Shown here: positions 36,059-46,532 of the stretch, piece by piece
Position numbering within the stretch: the first letter of the stretch is position 1
Layout: each line of letters begins with the position of its first letter
Origin: Arthrobacter sp. 35W
GTDB taxonomy: Bacteria > Actinomycetota > Actinomycetes > Actinomycetales > Micrococcaceae
Direction: 5' to 3'
Assembly (NCBI RefSeq): GCF_000482545.1
Contig: NZ_KI519454.1
Coordinates: 744,001 to 808,000 of the forward strand
DNA: 64,000 nucleotides
Made by a program: the position numbers and the translations under genes
Notes under the pieces: generated by a model
Seen by the model: only the letters and a program-made list of their open reading frames with translations
Told to the model about the DNA's origin: nothing
Database searches by the model: none

Positions 36059-36562
36059 ATGATTGAGCTGGAGATTGTCGGCGTCCGCGTCGAAATGCCC
36101 TCCAACCAGCCGCTGGTGCTCCTGAAGGAGGTTGCCGGGGTCCGCCACCTGCCCATCTGGATCGGCACGGCCGAGGCCACGGCCATCGCGCTGGCCCAGC
36201 AGGGGGTTGTCCCGCCGCGGCCGCTCACTCATGATCTGTTGTGCAACATCGTCGCCGCCCTGGGCCGCGCGGTGGTCAGGGTGAACATCACGGCGGTGGA
36301 GGACGGCGTCTTCTACGCCCAGGTGGTGTTCGACGACGGCACCGTGGTGGGCTCGCGCGCCTCCGATGCCCTCGCCATTGCCCAGCGGGTTGACTGCGGC
36401 ATCTTTTGCGCCGTCGAGGTGATGGAGGAGGCCGGCGTCCAGGTCAACGACCACGATGAGGACGAGCCGGAGGCCATCGACACCCCCGAGGCGGAGGAGC
36501 GTGAGCTGCGCCGCTTCCGCGAATTCCTCAACGATGTTGAGCCCGAGGATTTCGACAAGTAG
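36059..36562 (+). CDS. Bifunctional nuclease family protein (DUF151)
   Basis: 167 residues of the BFN/DUF151 family: MIELEIVGVRVEMPSNQPLVLLKE, LPIWIGTAEATAIALAQQG, RPLTHDLLCNIVAALG, SRASDALAIAQRV. It corresponds to Rv1829. Nuclease activity is known for a plant member; the bacterial role is unclear. The C-terminal 35 residues are strongly acidic. AAGGAGG precedes the ATG. Confidence 0.9.
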   Translation: MIELEIVGVRVEMPSNQPLVLLKEVAGVRHLPIWIGTAEATAIALAQQGVVPPRPLTHDLLCNIVAALGRAVVRVNITAVEDGVFYAQVVFDDGTVVGSRASDALAIAQRVDCGIFCAVEVMEEAGVQVNDHDEDEPEAIDTPEAEERELRRFREFLNDVEPEDFDK

Positions 36563-36611
36563 CGGTGAAAGTGCCGGGAATCCGGCCATCGAATGGACTT
36601 AATTCGGTCCC

Positions 36612-36696
36612 AACCTTCAGGTGGCACCTGAAAGTTTCGACACGGCCCAAGTTTTTGCCCGACGTCTTTGACCTTGGCCTGCGGCCGTTCTAACGT
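36612..36696 (+). promoter_or_regulatory. Promoter of the second MerR gene with 25-bp palindrome
   Basis: Near-perfect -35 TTGACC (36668-36673), 17-bp spacer, -10 TAACGT (36691-36696). Upstream, TTCAGGTG-G-CACCTGAA (36616-36632) is a perfect 8-1-8 palindrome extending to 12-1-12 with one mismatch (36612-36636), centred about 44 bp before the -35. The leader to the GTG at 36835 is about 130 nt. Confidence 0.65.
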
Positions 36697-36834
36697 CGAA
36701 GGTACAGAGTTCCCATTGCGCTAGGTGGCTTCTGCGTCCACACTGGAAGTCAAGTTACACGCATGGCTTTTAGTGGTGCCGCAAGTATCCGCCTGAGCGA
36801 TCCCCCCACGGGAACTTCGACAAGGAGGGAACAC

Positions 36835-37428
36835 GTGAGTCCGAAAGGCGACGTTGGCGAGCTGAAGCACGCCGCCGTCCCCGGGCCTGCCGCATCCGCA
36901 GGCGCCCAGGGATTGCTTTTCACCGAGGATTTGCCGGTTCTGGACGAGGACGCCGGCTACCGCGGCCCCACCGCCTGCAAGGCTGCGGGCATCACCTACA
37001 GGCAATTGGACTACTGGGCCCGCACCGGCCTGGTGGAACCCGCCGTGCGCGGCGCCGCAGGCTCCGGCTCGCAGCGCCTGTACGGCTTCCGGGACATTTT
37101 GGTGCTGAAGGTGGTGAAGCGGCTGCTGGACACCGGCGTGTCGCTGCAGCAGATCCGCAGCGCCGTCGAACATCTGCGCGAGCGCGGTGTGGAGGACCTG
37201 GCCCAGATCACCCTCATGAGCGACGGCGCGTCCGTCTATGAATGCACGTCCGCCGACGAGGTCATCGACCTGGTCCAGGGCGGCCAGGGGGTCTTCGGCA
37301 TCGCCGTCGGCCGCGTCTGGCGCGAGGTCGAAGGGAGCCTTGCGGCGCTGCCCAGTGAGCATGCGCTGGATCAGTCCTTTCCCGACGACGAATTGAGCAA
37401 GCGCCGGGCGGTCAAGAAGATTTCCTAG
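36835..37428 (+). CDS. MerR-family transcriptional regulator (Rv1830-like)
   Basis: 197 residues. N-terminal 35 divergent, then the MerR winged helix YRGPTACKAAGITYRQLDYWARTGLVEPAVRGAAGSGSQRLYGFRDILVLKVVKRLLDTG, dimer helix VSLQQIRSAVEHLRERG, and a C-terminal effector-like region (YECTSADEVIDLVQGGQGVFGIAVG). The start is the GTG at 36835, with AAGGAGG six bases upstream, not the ATG at 36763. It closes the garA regulatory block. Target not determinable here. Confidence 0.9.
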   Translation: MSPKGDVGELKHAAVPGPAASAGAQGLLFTEDLPVLDEDAGYRGPTACKAAGITYRQLDYWARTGLVEPAVRGAAGSGSQRLYGFRDILVLKVVKRLLDTGVSLQQIRSAVEHLRERGVEDLAQITLMSDGASVYECTSADEVIDLVQGGQGVFGIAVGRVWREVEGSLAALPSEHALDQSFPDDELSKRRAVKKIS

Positions 37429-37439
37429 CCGCACCCACC

Positions 37440-37500
37440 GCCGAGTGTACGCAAAACGCCCGTGTTCATCGCGAACACGGGCGTTTTGCGTATACTCGGC
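37440..37500. terminator. Bidirectional terminator between merR and parA
   Basis: About 28-bp stem (GCCGAGTGTACGCAAAACGC... against 37472-37500) with one mismatch and a short loop. The inner A4/T4 tracts give T-rich 3' ends on both strands; it separates convergent genes. Confidence 0.85.
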
Positions 37501-37505
37501 GCTCT

Positions 37506-38360
37506 CTAGGAGCGGATGCGGCTGCGGGTGGAGCTCTGGGTGGTGATGCGGGTGAGCAGCTGGTCAAAGAGACCGGAGGCGTTCTTGGCGGACTCGCCGG
37601 GCCACTGGTGGATCGGGTGCGCGGCGCCTTGGATCTGCTGCCAGTTGGCCTGCTCGGGAATGGTGGGGGAGAGCAGCAGGTCGCCGAACATGCCCTTCAT
37701 TTCCGCCAGCCGGTAGGTGTGCTCGTTGGAGCCGGTGCGCACGCGGTTGGCGACGATGCCGGCAGGGACCAGGCTCGGGGCAAATTCGCTGCGGAACAAT
37801 TCAATGGCGCGCAGGGTGCGCTGGGTGCCGGCCACGGAGAACAATCCGGGCTCGGCGACAAGCAGCACGCGGTTGCTGGCGGTCCAGGCCATCCGGGTGA
37901 GGCCGTTGAGCGAGGGCGGGCAGTCGATCAGCACCAGCTTGTAGGGACTGCCGCCGTCCTTGGAGGCGTTGGCCAGCACGGTGGAGAGGCGGCGCAGATC
38001 GCGCTTGCCCAGATCGGGGCGGTCGTAGATGCCCGCGAAGGCGGAGCCGATGGCCACATCCAGCAGGGGCTCGGGCCGGCCGGGGACGTGGCCGCCGTCG
38101 TGCCCGGCGACCCAGCCGCTGGGGATGACGTTGGCCGCCAGATCGGCCCGGCGGGCGTTCTTGATCATCCGGCCGATGTCCTGCTGGCCCGAGGCGCGCA
38201 CGCCCAGGCCTGTGGTCGCATCAGCATGGGGGTCCAGATCGATGACGAGCGTGGGGATGCCCGCGGCCAATGCCGCCGAGGCGAGTCCGAGCGTGACGGA
38301 CGTCTTGCCGACGCCCCCTTTGAGACTGCTGATGCTCACTACTTGCACGGGCTGAACCAA
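37506..38360 (-). CDS. ParA/MinD-family ATPase of unknown partner
   Basis: 284 residues: SISSLKGGVGKTSVTLGLASAAL (deviant Walker A), TLVIDLDPHADATTGLG (A'), LVLIDCPPSLNGLTRMAW (B). Family members position DNA or complexes, but no ParB or centromere-like repeats are nearby. It is transcribed against the garA-gcvP block and divergent from gcvP. It is absent from this position in the mycobacterial order, so it may be a later insertion. The start is uncertain: TTG 38360 or GTG 38348. Confidence 0.87.
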   Translation of the reverse strand: MVQPVQVVSISSLKGGVGKTSVTLGLASAALAAGIPTLVIDLDPHADATTGLGVRASGQQDIGRMIKNARRADLAANVIPSGWVAGHDGGHVPGRPEPLLDVAIGSAFAGIYDRPDLGKRDLRRLSTVLANASKDGGSPYKLVLIDCPPSLNGLTRMAWTASNRVLLVAEPGLFSVAGTQRTLRAIELFRSEFAPSLVPAGIVANRVRTGSNEHTYRLAEMKGMFGDLLLSPTIPEQANWQQIQGAAHPIHQWPGESAKNASGLFDQLLTRITTQSSTRSRIRS

Positions 38361-38466
38361 AACCTATCGTTGCGTACTCGTTGATCTGCTGCTGAACCGG
38401 TGTGTCGGCGGCCACTGCCGATGCCATTTAGAATGACTGTGGAACGTCCGCGAATTGGAGACCCCA

Positions 38467-41361
<2,895 letters not shown>

Positions 41362-41367
41362 CATGAG

Positions 41368-41413
41368 CTCCGGGGAGCCGGCACAGCGTGCGCCGGCTCC
41401 CCGGAGTTGTTTT
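41368..41413 (+). terminator. Terminator after gcvP
   Basis: Perfect 15-bp stem CTCCGGGGAGCCGGC/GCCGGCTCCCCGGAG with a nine-base loop, followed by TTGTTTT. Confidence 0.9.
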
Positions 41414-41457
41414 GGCACAATTGTTACGTGATGGTGCGGTGAGACGCATCACACCGT

Positions 41458-41485
41458 TTGCCGGTGCGGGTCCCGATCCTAAAGA
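41458..41485 (+). promoter_or_regulatory. Candidate pyc promoter
   Basis: -35 TTGCCG, 16-bp spacer, -10 TAAAGA. A GTGATG/CATCAC inverted repeat lies just upstream (41429-41453). Confidence 0.4.
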
Positions 41486-41542
41486 CTTGCACCACTTTAT
41501 CCACGCATCACCAGACTCCCACGTGCAGTCATGAGGAGAATC

Positions 41543-44500
41543 ATGTTTTCCAAAATTCTGGTAGCAAACCGCGGTGAAATCGCCATCCGTGCGTTCCGTG
41601 CCGGCTACGAGCTAGGCGCCAAAACCGTTGCTGTGTTCCCCCATGAGGACCGGAACTCCATACACCGCCAGAAGGCGGACGAGGCCTACCTCATTGGTGA
41701 GGAAGGGCATCCCGTCCGGGCATACCTCGACGTCGAGGAAATCATCCGGGTGGCCAAGGAGTCCGGGGCGGACGCGATCTACCCGGGCTACGGCTTCCTG
41801 TCCGAAAACCCGCACCTGGCCGAGGCCGCCAAGGCCGCAGGCATCACCTTCGTCGGCCCGCCCGCCGAGGTGCTGGAACTGGCCGGCCACAAGGTGCGCG
41901 CTCTGGAAGCGGCCCGCAAGGCCGGCATCCCGGTGCTGAAGTCCTCCGAGCCCAGCTCGGACCTGGCCACGCTGCTCGCCGCCGCGGAGGAGATCGGCTT
42001 CCCGATCTTCGCCAAGGCCGTTGCCGGCGGCGGTGGCCGCGGCATGCGCCGCGTTGACCGCCGCGAGGACCTTGAGGAGGCCCTCAACTCCGCGATGCGC
42101 GAGGCGGACGCCGCCTTTGGCGATCCCACGATGTTCCTGGAGCAGGCCGTGCTGCGCCCGCGCCACATCGAGGTGCAGATCCTGGCCGACGCCGAGGGCA
42201 ATGTCATGCACCTCTTCGAGCGCGACTGTTCGCTGCAGCGCCGCCACCAGAAGGTGGTGGAGATCGCCCCCGCGCCGAACCTGGACGAAAACATCCGCCA
42301 GGCCCTGTACGCAGACGCCGTGAAGTTCGCCAAGGCGCTGGGCTACGTCAACGCCGGCACCGTGGAATTCCTTGTGGATACCGTGGGGGAGCGCGCCGGT
42401 CAGCATGTATTCATCGAGATGAACCCGCGCATCCAGGTGGAGCACACAGTCACGGAAGAGATCACCGATGTGGACCTCGTCCAGGCCCAGCTGCGCATTG
42501 CGGCCGGGGAGACCCTGGCCGATCTGGGGCTGAGCCAGGACACCGTCTCCATCAAGGGTGCGGCCCTGCAGTGCCGCATCACCACCGAGGACCCGGCCAA
42601 CGGTTTCCGCCCCGATGCCGGCACCATCACCAGCTACCGTTCCGCCGGTGGCGCGGGCATCCGCCTGGACGGCGGCACCATCTATACAGGAGCCGAAGTC
42701 AGCCCGCACTTCGATTCGCTGCTGGTCAAGCTGACCTGCCGCGGCCGCGACTACGCCACCGCCGTCGCCCGGGCCCGCCGCGCGTTGGCCGAGTTCCGCA
42801 TCCGCGGCGTCTCCACCAACATCTCCTTCCTGCAGGCAGTCCTGGAGGACCCTGCGTTCAATGCCGGCGACGTCGCCACCTCCTTCATCGACGAGCGCCC
42901 GGAACTGCTCAAGGCCCGCGTCTCAGCGGACCGCGGCACCAAGCTGCTGACTTGGCTGGCCGAGGTCACGGTGAACAAGCCGAACGGCGAGCTTACCGTC
43001 CACGCGGATCCGGCAAGCAAGCTGCCCACCGTTGATGTGGCCACCGCGCCGGCCGGCTCGCGCCAGCGCCTGGCCGAGCTGGGCCCGGAGGGCTTCGCCG
43101 CGGCACTGCGTGCGCAGACAGCCGTCGCCGTCACGGACACCACCTTCCGCGATGCCCACCAGTCCCTGCTCGCCACGCGTGTGCGCACCCGGGACCTGGC
43201 CGCGGCCGGCCCCGCCGTGTCCGTGCTGACCCCGCAGCTGCTCTCCGTGGAGGCCTGGGGCGGCGCCACGTACGATGTCGCGCTCCGCTTCCTGGGCGAG
43301 GACCCGTGGGAGCGCCTCGCCACACTGCGTGCGGCGCTGCCGAATGTCTGCCTGCAGATGCTGCTGCGTGGGCGCAACACCGTGGGCTACACGCCGTACC
43401 CGGAGGAGGTCACCGAGGCGTTCGTCGCCGAGGCTGCCGCCAGCGGCATCGACATCTTCCGCATCTTCGACGCGCTGAACGATGTGAACCAGATGGCGCC
43501 GGCGATCAAGGCCGTACGCGCCACCGGCACAGCCGTGGCCGAGGTGGCCCTGTGCTACACCGGCGATCTGCTGGACCCGGCGGAAAAGCTGTACACGCTG
43601 GACTACTACCTGGGCCTGGCCCGGAAGATCGTCGACGCCGGCGCGCACATCCTGGCCATCAAGGACATGGCCGGGCTGCTCCGCCCGGCCGCTGCCGCCA
43701 AGCTGGTTACGGCCCTGCGCGCAGAGTTCGACCTTCCCGTGCACCTGCACACCCATGACACGGCCGGCGGCCAGCTGGCCACGCTGATGGCCGCCATCAA
43801 TGCCGGTGTCGACGCCGTTGACGTCGCCTCCGCGGCCCTGGCCGGCACCACCAGCCAGCCCTCCGCCTCGGCCCTGGTGGCCGCACTGGCCCACACCGAG
43901 CGCGACACCGGCATCTCGCTGGCTGCCGTGAGCTCGCTGGAGCCGTACTGGGAGGCCGTGCGCCGCGTCTACGCGCCGTTTGAATCCGGTCTGGCCGGTC
44001 CCACGGGCCGCGTCTACCAGCACGAGATCCCCGGCGGGCAGCTGTCCAATCTGCGCCAGCAGGCCATTGCCCTGGGGCTGGGGGAGCGCTTCGAGGAGAT
44101 CGAGGACATGTACACCGCGGCGGACCGGATCCTGGGCCACCTGGTCAAGGTCACCCCCTCCTCCAAGGTGGTGGGCGATCTGGCCCTGCACCTGGTGGGG
44201 CTCAAGGCGGATCCGGCCGATTTCGAGGCCAACCCGCAGAGCTACGACATCCCCGATTCGGTGATCGGCTTCCTCTCCGGCGAACTGGGCGACCCGCCCG
44301 GAGGCTGGCCCGAGCCCTTCCGCACCAAGGCCCTGCAGGGCCGTGCCGTCAAGGTGCGCGACGCCGAGCTCACGCCCGAGGAGAGCGCCGCCCTGGCGGG
44401 GGACAGCGCCACGCGCCGCGCCACGCTGAACCGGCTGCTGTTCGCGGCACCGACCAAGGAGTTCGAGCGCGTCCGGGAGCAGTACGGGGATGTCTCCGTC

Positions 44501-44941
44501 CTGGACACCCGCGACTACCTCTACGGCCTCCAGCGCGGTGCCGAGCACACCATTGCCCTGGGCAAGGGCGTGCGCCTGATCGCCTCGATCGAGGCCATCT
44601 CCGAGGCCGATGACAAGGGCATGCGCACGGTGATGTGCAAGCTCAATGGCCAGTCGCGCTCCGTGGTGGTGCGCGATGCCAGCATTGTCAGCTCCGTGAA
44701 GTCCGCGGAAAAGGCCGATGCGTCGAACACGGGCCATGTGGCGGCTCCGTTTGCCGGCGCCGTCAGCATCAAGGTGGCCGTCGGTGCGGCGGTGCAGGCC
44801 GGCGACACCATCGCCACGATCGAGGCCATGAAGATGGAGGCCTCCATCACCACCCCAGTGGCCGGCACCATCTCGCGGCTGGCCGTCAGTGGCGTGGCCC
44901 AGGTGGAGGGCGGCGATCTGCTGGTGGTTGTGGGGGCCTGA
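41543..44941 (+). CDS. pyc: Pyruvate carboxylase
   Basis: Anaplerotic, biotin-dependent conversion of pyruvate to oxaloacetate; about 1132 residues, full length. Biotin carboxylase domain (1-450) with KILVANRGEIAIRAFRA, ATP-grasp GGGGRGMRRV and FIEMNPRIQVEHTVTE; carboxyltransferase barrel (about 530-810) with TTFRDAHQSLLATRVRT and LHTHDTAGGQL; C-terminal BCCP with biotinyl Lys1097 in EAMKMEA. The ATG at 41543 with GAGGAG upstream is preferred over an ATG 12 bases earlier. It is followed by a hairpin. Confidence 0.96.
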   Translation: MFSKILVANRGEIAIRAFRAGYELGAKTVAVFPHEDRNSIHRQKADEAYLIGEEGHPVRAYLDVEEIIRVAKESGADAIYPGYGFLSENPHLAEAAKAAGITFVGPPAEVLELAGHKVRALEAARKAGIPVLKSSEPSSDLATLLAAAEEIGFPIFAKAVAGGGGRGMRRVDRREDLEEALNSAMREADAAFGDPTMFLEQAVLRPRHIEVQILADAEGNVMHLFERDCSLQRRHQKVVEIAPAPNLDENIRQALYADAVKFAKALGYVNAGTVEFLVDTVGERAGQHVFIEMNPRIQVEHTVTEEITDVDLVQAQLRIAAGETLADLGLSQDTVSIKGAALQCRITTEDPANGFRPDAGTITSYRSAGGAGIRLDGGTIYTGAEVSPHFDSLLVKLTCRGRDYATAVARARRALAEFRIRGVSTNISFLQAVLEDPAFNAGDVATSFIDERPELLKARVSADRGTKLLTWLAEVTVNKPNGELTVHADPASKLPTVDVATAPAGSRQRLAELGPEGFAAALRAQTAVAVTDTTFRDAHQSLLATRVRTRDLAAAGPAVSVLTPQLLSVEAWGGATYDVALRFLGEDPWERLATLRAALPNVCLQMLLRGRNTVGYTPYPEEVTEAFVAEAAASGIDIFRIFDALNDVNQMAPAIKAVRATGTAVAEVALCYTGDLLDPAEKLYTLDYYLGLARKIVDAGAHILAIKDMAGLLRPAAAAKLVTALRAEFDLPVHLHTHDTAGGQLATLMAAINAGVDAVDVASAALAGTTSQPSASALVAALAHTERDTGISLAAVSSLEPYWEAVRRVYAPFESGLAGPTGRVYQHEIPGGQLSNLRQQAIALGLGERFEEIEDMYTAADRILGHLVKVTPSSKVVGDLALHLVGLKADPADFEANPQSYDIPDSVIGFLSGELGDPPGGWPEPFRTKALQGRAVKVRDAELTPEESAALAGDSATRRATLNRLLFAAPTKEFERVREQYGDVSVLDTRDYLYGLQRGAEHTIALGKGVRLIASIEAISEADDKGMRTVMCKLNGQSRSVVVRDASIVSSVKSAEKADASNTGHVAAPFAGAVSIKVAVGAAVQAGDTIATIEAMKMEASITTPVAGTISRLAVSGVAQVEGGDLLVVVGA

Positions 44942-44987
44942 CCCCTGCTGCGCAGCATGCCCTCTGCGCTACGCTTAGGGCTGTCCA

Positions 44988-45021
44988 GCAACCGCGGCCG
45001 GAGGAATCCGGCCGCGGTTGC
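44988..45021 (+). terminator. Hairpin after pyc
   Basis: Perfect 15-bp stem GCAACCGCGGCCGGA/TCCGGCCGCGGTTGC with GGAA loop, no T tract. It may attenuate or protect mRNA between pyc and the next gene, which starts 20 bases later. Confidence 0.5.
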
Positions 45022-45040
45022 CATTACGTGAGCGGAAGAT

Positions 45041-46429
45041 ATGACTGTGGAGAAAAAGGCCCCGGCCGCCGGCGACGACGGCGTCGAGTTGGCGTCAGAG
45101 AACGCTTCCGCCCCTGATGAGCCCGCAGAGGCTCCCGAGGCCCCCGCCACAGTGGTGGTGGAGGTTGAAACGGCCGACGACGGCGCAGCCTCCGACGACG
45201 GCGATCCCGTGGTTCTGCCGACCCTGGGCGCGAATGCCGATCCCGGCTCCACCGGTGCCATCGGCGCCGTGGCCGAGGTCTTCAGCCCCGCGCAGCCCGA
45301 TGAACCTGTCTTTGCTTCAGTGCCCGGGTGGGAGCCGTCGGGATCGAGCGTCCCGGCCACCACCGCGATGGGCGGCGAGGCCGGTGCAGCAGCCGCGGCT
45401 GCCGTGGAGTCCGAGGCGTCCGCCCGCCAGGCCGCTGCGGACACTGCACCGGCCGCTGCCACCTCCGATGCCGGGCGCAGCGAACGCCGCGGCCAGGCGG
45501 AAGGGCCCGAACCGGCCGCCGCCTTGACAGCCGACCGCCTGCTGGCCAAGTCCGCGCTCCCGCCCGTGGGTGGCTGGCGGCTGTGGCTCTACACCGCCTC
45601 CTTCGGCACCATCAACCTCGGTGATTCGGACAAGGTGCGCATTCGCCGCGCCACCGAGCACAGCATCGCTGCCCGGCTGGGTGAGCGCACCCGCTATGTG
45701 CCGGTCCTCTCCCGCAAGGGCGGCGTGGGCAAGACCACCGTCACCACACTGCTGGGCATGGTGCTGGCGGATCTGCGCGAAGACCGGGTGATCGCCATGG
45801 ACGCGAACCCGGACCGCGGCACCCTGAGCGACCGTTCCCCGGGGCGGGCCGATTTCACCGCCCGCCACCTGGTCAAGGACCGCTTCTCCGTGGGTTCCTT
45901 CTCCCAGCTGTCCAACTACACCGCCCGCGATGGCTCGCGGCTGGATGTGCTGGCCTCGGACACCGACCCCGCCGTCGCCCAGGCCTTTGATGACTCGGAC
46001 TACCGGGCCGTGACGGACATTCTGGGCCGCTACTACTCCATCGTGCTGACCGACTCTGGCACCGGCATGGTGCACTCGGTCATGAAGGGCACGCTGGAAA
46101 AGGCTGACACAGTGGTGCTGGTGTCCGGCGGCAGCGTGGACGAGGCCCGCCTGGCCTCCGAGACCCTGTCCTGGCTGGAGGCCCACGGCCGCCACGACCT
46201 GGTGGCCCGGGCGATCGTGGTCATCAACATGGCCGGCGGTGAAACCCAGGTGGACATCGATGCCATCGAGGAGCACTTCCGCTCCCGCGTGAACCACGTG
46301 CTGCGCATCCCCTACGACAAGCACCTGGCCGAGGGCTCGCGCATCGTGCTCGACCAGCTGCGCCCGGCCACCCGGTTGGCCGCCGTCGAGCTGGCCGCCC
46401 TGGTGGTTGGCGAACTCACCGCGGACTGA
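45041..46429 (+). CDS. MinD/EspI-like ATPase with long disordered N-terminus
   Basis: 462 residues. The first 170 are acidic and Ala/Pro-rich, without predicted fold. A linker (LPPVGGWRLWLYTASFGTINLGDSD) leads into an ATPase with RKGGVGKTTVTTLLGMVLADLREDRVIAMDANPDRGTLSDR and VLTDSGTGMVHSVMKGTLEKADTVVLV. The ANPDRGTL motif and N-terminal architecture resemble EspI-type ATPases linked to type VII secretion and related actinobacterial proteins. No ESX genes are present here, so the partner is unknown. GGAAG precedes the ATG. Confidence 0.82.
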   Translation: MTVEKKAPAAGDDGVELASENASAPDEPAEAPEAPATVVVEVETADDGAASDDGDPVVLPTLGANADPGSTGAIGAVAEVFSPAQPDEPVFASVPGWEPSGSSVPATTAMGGEAGAAAAAAVESEASARQAAADTAPAAATSDAGRSERRGQAEGPEPAAALTADRLLAKSALPPVGGWRLWLYTASFGTINLGDSDKVRIRRATEHSIAARLGERTRYVPVLSRKGGVGKTTVTTLLGMVLADLREDRVIAMDANPDRGTLSDRSPGRADFTARHLVKDRFSVGSFSQLSNYTARDGSRLDVLASDTDPAVAQAFDDSDYRAVTDILGRYYSIVLTDSGTGMVHSVMKGTLEKADTVVLVSGGSVDEARLASETLSWLEAHGRHDLVARAIVVINMAGGETQVDIDAIEEHFRSRVNHVLRIPYDKHLAEGSRIVLDQLRPATRLAAVELAALVVGELTAD

Positions 46430-46463
46430 TCCGTCGCGACACCGCGGCAGGCATCAACACGAA

Positions 46464-46505
46464 AGCCCGGTCCGTCCCTGTGCAGGGGACGGACCGGGCT
46501 TTTTT
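46464..46505. terminator. Terminator between convergent genes
   Basis: Stem AAGCCCGGTCCGTCCC against GGGACGGACCGGGCTT with a short loop, then T6; the A-rich left flank allows function leftward for the fadD transcript as well. Confidence 0.9.
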
Positions 46506-46532
46506 GCGCCGGTGCTCCGACCGGCGGCAGTC

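Noticed and set aside
42923-44737. 604-codon minus-strand frame opposite pyc
   Set aside because: Shadow frame; no recognisable motif and pyc motifs are continuous through the region.
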